The notes under the pieces are model-generated. The model did not search any database, had not been told where the DNA came from, and saw only the letters and a list, made by a program, of their open reading frames with translations. A DNA stretch of 20,133 nt from an uncultured Bacilli bacterium (lineage in GTDB: Bacteria > Bacillota_I > Bacilli_A > RF39 > UBA660). A program made the translations under genes and the position numbers. This document shows positions 15,395-20,133 of this stretch, one piece after another; positions within the stretch are counted from its first letter, which is position 1; every line of letters begins with the position of its first letter. The stretch spans positions 1 through 20,133 of the forward strand of contig CAJUIY010000035.1 in assembly GCA_910586865.1 (NCBI GenBank), in the 5' to 3' direction.

Positions 15395-15409
15395 AATATA
15401 CCACCTCCT
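15392..15409 (-). promoter_or_regulatory. Shine-Dalgarno plus AGG start, 71-aa gene
   Basis: A perfect AGGAGG at 15409-15404, 9 nt, then AGG AAT TTA in frame. The ATT just before AGG is another possible rare start, but it does not exist at the other AGG genes. Confidence 0.65.
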
Positions 15410-15420
15410 AATTATAAATT

Positions 15421-15497
15421 TGGTTGCAGAGGTAGGATTCGAACCTACGACCTTCAGCTAAGGAGGCTGACAAGCTACCAGACTGCTCCACTCTGCG
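15421..15497 (-). tRNA. Initiator-like tRNA with CCU anticodon (reads AGG)
   Basis: A complete 77-nt cloverleaf with encoded CCA. Acceptor CGCAGAG/CTCTGCA has an unpaired C1 and A72, then G2:C71 and C3:G70. The D stem GAGC/GCTT has A11:U24, and the D loop is AGTCTGGTA. Anticodon stem TCAGC/GCTGA keeps G30:C40 in the middle. The loop is CTCCTTA with anticodon CCU (15463-15461). The variable loop is AGGTC, and the T arm GTAGG/CCTAC has loop TTCGAAT. C1xA72, Pu11:Py24, the length and the D and variable loops are marks of bacterial initiator tRNA and not of elongator tRNA-Arg. Compared with fMet tRNA, the loop differs at positions 35 (A to C) and 37 (A to U). An automatic call would be tRNA-Arg(CCT). 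I infer that it starts translation at AGG. U37 is unusual, and the charged amino acid is unknown (Arg or Met). Confidence 0.93.
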
Positions 15498-15529
15498 ATA
15501 TAAAATATTTAATTTCATGCAATCACTTC

Positions 15530-15697
15530 CTATTTTGACTTACCACTATTATTAGTACCACCAATATCATCACTATTGCTATATCGCTTAATCCTATCTC
15601 GACCCCATTCTAAGCACTTCCTTTCTAACTTACAACCTTTACAACTATGTTTCATGAAATAATCTAAATTGCAATATGTTTCTTTTTTCTTCTTCAT
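15530..15697 (-). CDS. Cys-rich small protein, possible zinc knuckle (55 aa)
   Basis: The ATG at 15697 follows GGTGA; an upstream TTG in frame lies in the terminator and is unlikely. The sequence MKKKKETYCNLDYFMKHSCK continues GCKLERKCLEWG, giving four Cys spaced C-x(10)-C-x2-C-x5-C, followed by a basic stretch and a Ser/Asn/Gly-rich tail. This could bind a zinc ion and nucleic acid. Small Cys-rich ORFs are often found just before the terminase of Firmicutes phages. It is the first gene after the candidate late promoter and terminator, and it precedes the tRNA. Confidence 0.6.
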   Translation of the reverse strand: MKKKKETYCNLDYFMKHSCKGCKLERKCLEWGRDRIKRYSNSDDIGGTNNSGKSK

Positions 15698-15710
15698 TAT
15701 TTCACCACAC

Positions 15711-15743
15711 AAAAAAAGAGAAGAACTGGTTTTTCAGCTCTTC
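15711..15743 (-). terminator. Intrinsic terminator downstream of late regulator
   Basis: GAAGAGCTG pairs with CAGTTCTTC (9 bp, one G-U) across a 6-nt loop, followed by TCTTTTTTT on the minus strand. It separates the early genes from the tRNA and late operon, but it also lies downstream of the candidate late promoter, so it may be a control point that needs antitermination. Confidence 0.85.
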
Positions 15744-15761
15744 AAACATTTTCATGATACT

Positions 15762-15797
15762 AATATAGCATATCTAAAACGAACAAAACGAACAAAC
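15762..15797 (-). promoter_or_regulatory. Candidate late promoter with tandem 9-bp repeats
   Basis: On the minus strand, GTTCGTTTT occurs twice in a row (15793-15785 and 15784-15776) with part of a third copy before it. Eight nt later comes TGCTATATT, an extended -10 element (15770-15762). There is no good -35, which is usual for promoters that need an activator bound at the repeats. It directly follows the late regulator gene. I infer that this is the late promoter and that the regulator binds the repeats. Confidence 0.5.
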
Positions 15798-15798
15798 T

Positions 15799-16230
15799 TT
15801 AATTTTTTTCTAAAAATCTATCATGCTCCATTCTGACACTATCTGCTGTAACATAATTGCTCTTCTTGTTTTTGTTTATTTCTATAGCTACTCTTGACCA
15901 AGAAAATTGGCAAATATACCTATATTCGAATATCCGTCTTAAACGACTTGTAGGGAGTTCGTTTATGAATTCTTCTACTTTTAATTGTTGCAATAAAAGT
16001 TTATCGTATCTAGACTTTAATAAGTCTTTATAAAGACATAATGTTCTTTGTTTGCTATAATCTCTACCCTCAATTTTTAAAGTTCTTTGTGTAAACGGGA
16101 AAACAGCTGATGAACCTTCCACAACATCAGTTGTTATATATGAGTTTTCTAATTCTTTTATTTTCTTTTCTAATTCTTTTATTTCTTCTCTAGTATCGCA
16201 ATACTGTACTAAACAATCCTTTAAATTCAT
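15799..16230 (-). CDS. Late transcription regulator, DUF1492/ArpU-like, sigma region 4-like HTH (143 aa)
   Basis: An ATG at 16230 with AAGGAG 6 nt before it; a GTG six bases upstream lies in the SD spacing. Residues 1-90 form a coiled coil (EEIKELEKKIKELENSYI). Residues 94-141 read SRLRRIFEYRYICQFSWSRV, then TADSVRMEHDRFLEKN, the helix-turn-helix of the sigma-70 region 4-like regulators that close the early region of many Firmicutes phages and switch on late genes. The first helices carry the RYI--FSW-RVA block typical of this group. It is followed at once by the candidate late promoter, its probable target, and so may control the tRNA and all AGG genes. Confidence 0.8.
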   Translation of the reverse strand: MNLKDCLVQYCDTREEIKELEKKIKELENSYITTDVVEGSSAVFPFTQRTLKIEGRDYSKQRTLCLYKDLLKSRYDKLLLQQLKVEEFINELPTSRLRRIFEYRYICQFSWSRVAIEINKNKKSNYVTADSVRMEHDRFLEKN

Positions 16231-16262
16231 AATCACTCCTTCTCCGTTAAAAACGGATAAAC

Positions 16263-16643
16263 TTATTTACCTATTAGTTCTTTTAGCTCTTCTTCTTTAT
16301 ATACTCTATACTTATAATTTGAGTTAATAAGTTTCTCTTTTTTTCTAATTTCTGCTATTAACATTTTTCTATTATCTTTTTGGGATAATTTATTTTCTAT
16401 ATTTTTGAATGTTCTTAATAGTTCCCAATTAGTTTTTATTTCTCTTCTTTGTTCTAACAAACTTTGAAGAAGAGATACTACTCGATATCTTTGGCTTGTG
16501 TTTAGATGATGGTGTTCTATAAAATGATACACATCGCTTATTCTTGAATCTATTTCTGATTGAATATTAGGTATTCTTTCGTATTCTTCTTCTATTTCAT
16601 CTAATAGTTCTATAGACTTTGTTAAGTTCTTTATTATATCCAT
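16263..16643 (-). CDS. Helical phage protein of unknown function (126 aa)
   Basis: ATG at 16643. An almost entirely helical, charged protein: ELLDEIEEEYERIPNIQSEI, then VYHFIEHHHLNTSQRYRVVS with three His in a row, then KYRVYKEEELKELIGK. The block D-DH-IE-H-LNA-Q-Y, a Gln/Tyr-rich second helix and the place right before the DUF1492-like regulator are familiar from Firmicutes phages. The function is unknown. It may form a dimer through its coiled coils. Confidence 0.65.
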   Translation of the reverse strand: MDIIKNLTKSIELLDEIEEEYERIPNIQSEIDSRISDVYHFIEHHHLNTSQRYRVVSLLQSLLEQRREIKTNWELLRTFKNIENKLSQKDNRKMLIAEIRKKEKLINSNYKYRVYKEEELKELIGK

Positions 16644-16651
16644 ATCGACCT

Positions 16652-16984
16652 CTATTCTTTTGGCATTTCATAAACTGATATTTTTTTTAAAAATTCACTA
16701 ATTTCTTTTTCAGTATACCCCTCATTTTTTAAAACTGTTTGAAATGCACCTATATCTGCATTAAATAACTTATTTATATAAATAATTTTCTCTATCTCAT
16801 CTAATACTTCTAATGCTCTTTCTTTTGCATCATAAGTTCCCAATGTTTCGTAATATTCTCCTTGAGTTCCTACAAAATCTGGTATATAATTTGCTATTAT
16901 CTGATTATTATTTTGATAATTAACATTAACTTAATTAATTTTTACTAAATTCATTTTATCTTGACTTCTTATATATAAATCCAT
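16652..16984 (-). pseudogene. Small conserved phage protein interrupted by an ochre codon
   Basis: One frame of 111 codons runs from the ATG at 16984, with AGGAG 9 nt before it, to the stop at 16652. A single UAA interrupts it at codon 18 (16933-16931). Before it stands MDLYIRSQDKMNLVKIN; after it NYIPDFVGTQGEYYETLGTY and AKERALEVLDEIEKII, ending VYEMPKE. This is the pattern of a small Firmicutes phage protein that starts with LYIRSQDK and has LGSY-T-ERALEVLDEI later, so both parts belong together. No good restart with an SD is present after the stop. A single T in place of another base explains it. It could be a real loss or a sequence error. Confidence 0.7.
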
Positions 16985-16988
16985 CTAA

Positions 16989-17351
16989 TCACTCTCCTAT
17001 TATATATTTTTCTTTGTCAAACTGTTCTTTAGTTAATATTTGTTTAATTTTAATCTCTCCTGATTTTATTCTTGCTAACATTACACTGTTATGAATATCT
17101 CTAATAATTTCTAACGAAAACGGCATTGACAAATCATCATACAAAACTATATCTCCTTTATTCAATAAAATATCCAAATCAAAACTTGCAATAAAATTAT
17201 TATCTTCTACATAATATTGATATTTAGTTGGTTTGTCAAAGACTAATATATGGTCGTTTTCTTTGCTGTCTTCATATATATTAACTATCTTTCTAATTAC
17301 TACTTCATTTCGATGTTTAGTTCTTACATACATTCCTACTTCAATTTTCAT
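16989..17351 (-). CDS. Hypothetical beta-rich phage protein (120 aa)
   Basis: The ATG at 17351 has AGAGGA 7 nt before it; the GTG three bases upstream is less likely. The sequence MKIEVGMYVRTKHRNEVVIR suggests a small beta-barrel start, and ILLNKGDIVLYDDLSMPFSL a second one, then KIKQILTKEQFDKEKYIIGE at the end. Proteins with the opening -VG-YVRTK- and the closing TKEQFE---Y are common in the early regions of Clostridia and related phages, without known function. Overlaps both neighbours by a few bases. Confidence 0.65.
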   Translation of the reverse strand: MKIEVGMYVRTKHRNEVVIRKIVNIYEDSKENDHILVFDKPTKYQYYVEDNNFIASFDLDILLNKGDIVLYDDLSMPFSLEIIRDIHNSVMLARIKSGEIKIKQILTKEQFDKEKYIIGE

Positions 17352-17676
17352 CACTTTTTCCTCTTAGTTCGTCTAATTTTTCTAATACTTCTTGATATAA
17401 AATATGTGCTGGCTTCATAATTGTTTTGGGAGAATTAATTTCTTCCATCTTTTTTGACTCATCTTCGTTTAGCCATAGACATCTATAGTTAGGTGTATTT
17501 TCTCTAATGTTTTCTTTTAACCACTTTGCCAATTCAACGAATATCTTTTTTAACTTTTTATTTTCTTCTAATAAACACTTTATTGCTTCTATATCTGTTT
17601 GATTCAAATCCGCTTCGTTTAATTGCCAAGCTTCTATTAAAGTTTCTAATTGTTGCATAGACTCTTCTATATTCAT
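17341..17676 (-). CDS. Hypothetical early phage protein (111 aa)
   Basis: ATG at 17676 overlaps the upstream stop (TAATG) and has GGAAGTGAA before it. Acidic helical N-terminus (MNIEESMQQLETLIEAWQLN), then a charged coiled-coil part (EENKKLKKIFVELAKWLKEN), then NTPNYRCLWLNEDESKKMEE and a helical end. I recognise no family. It overlaps the next gene by 11 nt, so the two are coupled. Confidence 0.6.
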   Translation of the reverse strand: MNIEESMQQLETLIEAWQLNEADLNQTDIEAIKCLLEENKKLKKIFVELAKWLKENIRENTPNYRCLWLNEDESKKMEEINSPKTIMKPAHILYQEVLEKLDELRGKSDEN

Positions 17677-17792
17677 TACTTTTCACTTCCTTTATACTTA
17701 TCTATTATTTGTAAAATTTCTTTGAGTTTAATGGAATTATCTAGCATATATTCGTTATGTTTTAATATTTCTAATAAAATATATTCACTCAT
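17676..17792 (-). CDS. Very small hypothetical protein (38 aa)
   Basis: ATG at 17792, preceded by GAAAGGGAAAATAG, overlaps the stop of the upstream gene (ATGA). Sequence MSEYILLEILKHNEYMLDNS, then IKLKEILQIIDKYKGSEK: an amphipathic helical peptide. Its close fit between neighbours and the SD support a real gene; no function is known to me. Confidence 0.5.
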   Translation of the reverse strand: MSEYILLEILKHNEYMLDNSIKLKEILQIIDKYKGSEK

Positions 17793-17914
17793 CTATTTTC
17801 CCTTTCTACTTCTAGATCAAAAATCTTTATATATTTTTTTAATACGTCTAAATAAACATTCATCTCATCACTTTCTGATATTTTGATAGAATTATCTTCT
17901 ATTTTTGTTTGCAT
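17789..17914 (-). CDS. Very small hypothetical protein (41 aa)
   Basis: ATG at 17914 with only a weak AAG-type SD, ending in an overlap with the next start. Sequence MQTKIEDNSIKISESDEMNV, then YLDVLKKYIKIFDLEVEREN and R. Helical and charged. Kept because it fills the space between coupled genes; family unknown. Confidence 0.45.
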   Translation of the reverse strand: MQTKIEDNSIKISESDEMNVYLDVLKKYIKIFDLEVERENR

Positions 17915-17920
17915 TCTTAC

Positions 17921-18088
17921 TTATTGATTGATTTTATCATCTAACCAATTGAGAAATACTTTTTGTTTTTCATTCAATGATTGAAGTTCTAAAAGCAAAG
18001 TTCCACATTGGTTTAAATGACTTTCAAAAACATCTAATTGTTCATTTATTGTCTTGTTATACTTTAAACCTAATATATTAACATTCAT
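17921..18088 (-). CDS. Small hypothetical protein (55 aa)
   Basis: ATG at 18088 lies inside the end of the upstream gene, out of frame with it. Sequence begins MNVNILGLKYNKTINEQLDV and ends KQKVFLNWLDDKINQ, helical with a likely coiled coil. The SD is poor, so it would rely on coupling. Function unknown. Confidence 0.5.
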   Translation of the reverse strand: MNVNILGLKYNKTINEQLDVFESHLNQCGTLLLELQSLNEKQKVFLNWLDDKINQ

Positions 18089-18317
18089 TACTATCATCTA
18101 CTTTCTCTACTAAATCATTTATACAATTGATATCTTTAATATCTTTTTCTAAATAAGATAACTTTCTTATTAAGTTAAGCAAAGGTGTTCCTTGTACTTT
18201 TGGGATAGTGAGAGTATTAATATCTTCTTTATTTAAAATCATTCTATTTACTTCTTCATATTGTGCTGACAATAGAATTAATAATTTGCATATAACTTCT
18301 TCGTTAATCTTTAGCAT
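18078..18317 (-). CDS. Hypothetical early protein (79 aa)
   Basis: ATG at 18317 with AAAGGAGATAAC before it, overlapping the methyltransferase stop. Helical sequence MLKINEEVICKLLILLSAQY, then EEVNRMILNKEDINTLTIPK and a Leu-rich helical end with two Cys. No family recognised. Expressed with the methyltransferase by coupling. Confidence 0.6.
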   Translation of the reverse strand: MLKINEEVICKLLILLSAQYEEVNRMILNKEDINTLTIPKVQGTPLLNLIRKLSYLEKDIKDINCINDLVEKVDDSNEC

Positions 18318-18742
18318 CTGTTATCTCCTTTAAATATCACTATCATACTAGGAAACGGTGCACTATTTTCGCTATTTCCAAACTTTAGTCTTCCTTTTAT
18401 AAATCTAATCTCAGCTTGATTATAAATATAACTATGAAACCATTTTGTATCTGTTCTGCTTGGCAAAAGCATCACTACAGTAGTCCCACGCAAACTACTT
18501 TCATAAGCCTTTTCTATCCATTTAGAAATTTCTTTGCCATAAGGAGGATTACACCAAACACTCCCAAACCACTCTTGTAAAAGTCCATTTTGGGTAGTGG
18601 TGTAATAGTTTTTACACTTAGCATTTTCTTTTGTGGCACAAACATCCAAATTAAAATTAAATTCTTTATTTAATTCATCAAACAGATATTGAGGAGTTTC
18701 CCACATATCTGTTTTAGAAGAAAAAAGCCCTTTTGTTAACAT
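18311..18742 (-). CDS. Phage DNA N6-adenine methyltransferase (Dam type, 143 aa)
   Basis: This matches the short phage family of DNA N6-adenine methyltransferases. It has the N-terminal block FSSKTDMWETPQYLFDELN (residues 7-25), LDVCATKENAKCKNYYT (32-48), the catalytic motif WCNPPYG at 63-69 (NPPY), and a C-terminal part IRFIKGRLKFGNSENSAPFP that binds the cofactor side. The length is close to normal or slightly short. It methylates adenine in phage or host DNA, probably to resist restriction. Start ATG at 18742, preceded by GGGAGAG, overlapping the upstream gene by 7 nt. No restriction enzyme gene lies nearby. Confidence 0.9.
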   Translation of the reverse strand: MLTKGLFSSKTDMWETPQYLFDELNKEFNFNLDVCATKENAKCKNYYTTTQNGLLQEWFGSVWCNPPYGKEISKWIEKAYESSLRGTTVVMLLPSRTDTKWFHSYIYNQAEIRFIKGRLKFGNSENSAPFPSMIVIFKGDNRC

Positions 18743-19167
18743 ATTAACTCTCCCTCACTTTTTCTCTTCTCAAAATAACTTGTATCCATGCATAGATAAT
18801 GAAAAAATATAGCTGTTGCTTCTTCTGATGTTAGAATTGTTTTAGGACACCAGTAGCATATCTCGTCAAGATTTGTAAATTGCCCTACTTTGTTTCCTTT
18901 AAGCATATAATCTCTAAATGTTTCTCTTAAATAATCATTTTCACCAGTCGTTAAATACTCATCTATTTTCTTTGACACATATACAGATTTATCATGTGAG
19001 AAAGGCATTCCTTCATATTTTCTAAAATAGTGGTCAAAGAATAGTTGAATAATACTTACTTTATCTTTTAATTCCATTTGATACAACTCTAAATCACTCA
19101 TATCTATACTTTCTGATAAGTTTGTTATAACCTCTTTTAATGCTTTTTCATTAACTTTATTTTTCAT
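18736..19167 (-). CDS. Hypothetical early protein (143 aa)
   Basis: I prefer ATG at 19167 because GGAAGGTG lies 5 nt before it; the ATG at 19185 upstream is inside the previous gene and lacks an SD. Helical sequence with KVSIIQLFFDHYFRKYEGMP, then a part with CYWCPKTILTSEEATAIFFH and YLCMDTSYFEKRKSEGELIC. The CxxC with later Cys and His could bind a metal, but no known motif is clear. It sits directly before the methyltransferase. Confidence 0.6.
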   Translation of the reverse strand: MKNKVNEKALKEVITNLSESIDMSDLELYQMELKDKVSIIQLFFDHYFRKYEGMPFSHDKSVYVSKKIDEYLTTGENDYLRETFRDYMLKGNKVGQFTNLDEICYWCPKTILTSEEATAIFFHYLCMDTSYFEKRKSEGELIC

Positions 19168-19466
19168 ATAAACACCTTCCAACATTTAAATGCTCTTTTT
19201 TCATTTTTATTACAAGTTATATACATACCTTGCCTTTCTGTTAAATCAAAATGCCACATTTCATCTTCTGACAAATTAGGTTTCCATTTTACGTATTCTT
19301 CTTCTACTTTTATTTTATCTTCATCTAAGATTGTTTTATAATCTAAATAATAATCTCTGCAAAATTGTTTTATAGCCTGTTGTCTTGTATATATTTCAGA
19401 ATCAAATAAAGTAGCACTATCATTGTCATAATGAAACTCCATATAGTCAAACTTTCTTTTACTCAT
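19164..19466 (-). CDS. Hypothetical early protein (100 aa)
   Basis: ATG at 19466 with AAGGTGG 6 nt before it; GTG at 19475 overlaps that SD. Charged and aromatic sequence MSKRKFDYMEFHYDNDSATL, then FCRDYYLDYKTILDEDKIKV and a C-terminal end MYITCNKNEKRAFKCWKVFI. No family recognised. Overlaps both neighbours. Confidence 0.6.
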   Translation of the reverse strand: MSKRKFDYMEFHYDNDSATLFDSEIYTRQQAIKQFCRDYYLDYKTILDEDKIKVEEEYVKWKPNLSEDEMWHFDLTERQGMYITCNKNEKRAFKCWKVFI

Positions 19467-19791
19467 TATAACCACCTTTCATTTTTTCTAATATCCCTAA
19501 AACATTGTAAACAATATTTTTATTTCTTAAGATTTGTTCTTCGTTTGGTAATTTATGATGCTCATATTGCCCTAAAATATCGATACACTCATCAATAGCT
19601 TTGTCTTTTTGTTTGTTTTGATTTAGTAGATGTTCATTATTGTTTTCTAATTCAAATATTTCAGATGTTGCTTTTTTATATGCATTATAAAGTGTTTTTA
19701 CTTCTCGTTTGCTTAAAGTAACATAATTAAATTTATTATCATTTAAGAAAAGATTTATTTTATCAATTGACTTTTCACTTAATTTATTCAT
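19459..19791 (-). CDS. Hypothetical coiled-coil early protein (110 aa)
   Basis: ATG at 19791 (GTG at 19800 also possible); AGAG lies about 10 nt before the ATG. Sequence MNKLSEKSIDKINLFLNDNK, then a long coiled coil with FELENNNEHLLNQNKQKDKA. Ends with KMKGGYNE. The function is unknown. Confidence 0.6.
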   Translation of the reverse strand: MNKLSEKSIDKINLFLNDNKFNYVTLSKREVKTLYNAYKKATSEIFELENNNEHLLNQNKQKDKAIDECIDILGQYEHHKLPNEEQILRNKNIVYNVLGILEKMKGGYNE

Positions 19792-19919
19792 ATTTATCAC
19801 TCTTTTCTAATTCATATATTTTTCTATTAAGTTTATCTTTACTAACTAATCTACAAGCATAATTTTTTTGGTAATTCTTCTTCTCTGTTCGCCTTTAAAC
19901 ATAAATCAATTACTTTCAT
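19784..19919 (-). pseudogene. Small phage protein with a likely frameshift
   Basis: The ATG at 19919 overlaps the previous stop (ATGA) and has GAAGGAG before it. It gives MKVIDLCLKANREEELPKK, then stops at 19853-19851. The opening resembles small Firmicutes phage proteins that begin MKVI-L---N-EE-PKKI. Another frame continues as YACRLVSKDKLNRKIYELEK and ends SDKYE just inside the next gene. The break falls at a run of seven A (19863-19869); with one A less the two parts join into about 44 residues. Either a real mutation or an indel error in a homopolymer. Confidence 0.55.
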
Positions 19920-20133
19920 TCTTTCACTCCTTCATAATCAAAAATTGTCATTTGATTTTCTTTTATTTTTGATACTTCAAATTTTTCTAAAAACTCGTCG
20001 ATTATTTTACAATCCCCAAAAGTATATTTTTCAAGTCTACCTCCGCCATGATAACTTAATTCACTTCGATACTTTTTATTTGCATTATAATCTAAACTTA
20101 AACCGTATGATCCATTTAGATAATTTTCTTCTG
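19916..20133 (-). CDS. Early phage protein, C-terminal part (cut by window edge)
   Basis: The last 71 residues are visible: EENYLNGSYGLSLDYNANKK, then YRSELSYHGGGRLEKYTFGD, then a helical end KIIDEFLEKFEVSKIKENQM and TIFDYEGVKE. No start is seen, and the family is unclear. A final TIFDYE resembles C-terminal tails of many phage DNA-metabolism proteins that carry a clamp-binding-like peptide (QMTIFDY, compared with QxxLFDF). That is an inference. Confidence 0.55.
   Translation of the reverse strand, partial: EENYLNGSYGLSLDYNANKKYRSELSYHGGGRLEKYTFGDCKIIDEFLEKFEVSKIKENQMTIFDYEGVKE

Noticed and set aside
7384..15397. ATT or ATA as rare start codons (15397 ATT, 7386 ATT, 13513 ATA)
   Set aside because: These occur beside AGG in only some of the genes and at uneven distances from the SD; capsid, tail tube and distal-tail have none. 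AGG is the only shared codon.
15421..15497. Ordinary elongator tRNA-Arg(CCT) carried to help translation of rare AGG codons
   Set aside because: C1xA72 and A11:U24 are initiator features and would hinder EF-Tu binding; U20 lacks the usual Arg identity base, and the AGG starts need an explanation. It cannot be fully excluded without experiment.
15411..15521. 36-codon ORF beginning MKLNILYRRVEQ that runs through the tRNA, with AGGAAG before its ATG
   Set aside because: Its sequence is the translated tRNA; such ORFs are common artefacts. The SD-like sequence is noted, but a protein there is unlikely.
1..20133. Plus-strand ORFs (for example 888-1121, 2042-2332, 14011-14442)
   Set aside because: All lie opposite well-supported minus-strand genes, with low-complexity sequences and no ribosome binding sites or family motifs.
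1..20133. An alternative genetic code (UGA as Trp, or UAG reassigned)
   Set aside because: Terminase, tape measure and Gp15 end naturally at UGA, and portal, scaffold and tail terminator end at UAG. The terminase nuclease motif uses TGG for Trp. The single internal UAG and UAA are isolated cases.
1..20133. CRISPR arrays, insertion sequences, attachment sites, integrase or lysis genes
   Set aside because: None seen. The only clear direct repeats are the 22-bp pair at 8565-8628 and the 9-bp tandem repeats at 15776-15793.

Overview
The window is about 20 kb of a tailed phage or prophage (siphovirus-like) from a low-GC Gram-positive host, most likely Bacillota or a relative. The evidence is very AT-rich DNA, strong AGGAGG-type ribosome binding sites, and families typical of Firmicutes phages (Gp15, minor capsid protein 2, GP20-like scaffold, an ArpU/DUF1492-like late regulator). 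Every credible gene is on the minus strand, so the map reads right to left. UGA, UAA and UAG are all used as stops, so the code is standard.

Layout in transcription order. (1) 20133-16263: closely packed small early genes, mostly of unknown function, including a phage N6-adenine methyltransferase at 18311-18742. Two of them look broken: a frameshift at 19784-19919 and an in-frame ochre at 16652-16984. (2) 16230-15799: a sigma-region-4-like late regulator, followed by a candidate late promoter with tandem 9-bp repeats and a hairpin terminator. (3) 15697-15392: a Cys-rich mini-protein, a tRNA and a 71-aa protein. (4) 15200-8559: a terminase with a fused small-subunit-like N-terminus, portal, minor head protein, a roughly 300-nt structured non-coding gap, scaffold, major capsid and first connector genes. 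(5) 8547-1: connectors, tail terminator, tail tube with a terminator behind it, tail chaperones, tape measure, distal tail, tail/baseplate protein and the start of a collar-type fibre.

The main observation is a probable non-AUG initiation system. The tRNA at 15421-15497 has the body of an initiator tRNA: 77 nt, an unpaired C1xA72, A11:U24, G2:C71 and C3:G70, G30:C40, and the fMet-like arms. Its anticodon, however, is CCU instead of CAU, so it should read AGG. Downstream of it, seven genes have no AUG, GUG or UUG at their 5' end but do have an in-frame AGG 7-9 nt after a Shine-Dalgarno sequence. They are the 71-aa protein, portal, major capsid, tail terminator, tail tube, distal-tail-like protein and the 616-aa tail protein. 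The tape measure gene has GGG at the same place; GGG stands to AGG as GUG stands to AUG. No gene upstream of the tRNA in the transcript shows this. I infer that the phage carries its own initiator tRNA for AGG start codons and that essential virion proteins can be made only once the late transcript has supplied it. Standard ORF finding truncates or misses all of these genes except the tape measure.

Secondary points are an amber codon in a connector gene at a position that is probably Trp, an ochre in a small early gene, and a toxin-like C-terminal domain on the minor head protein.
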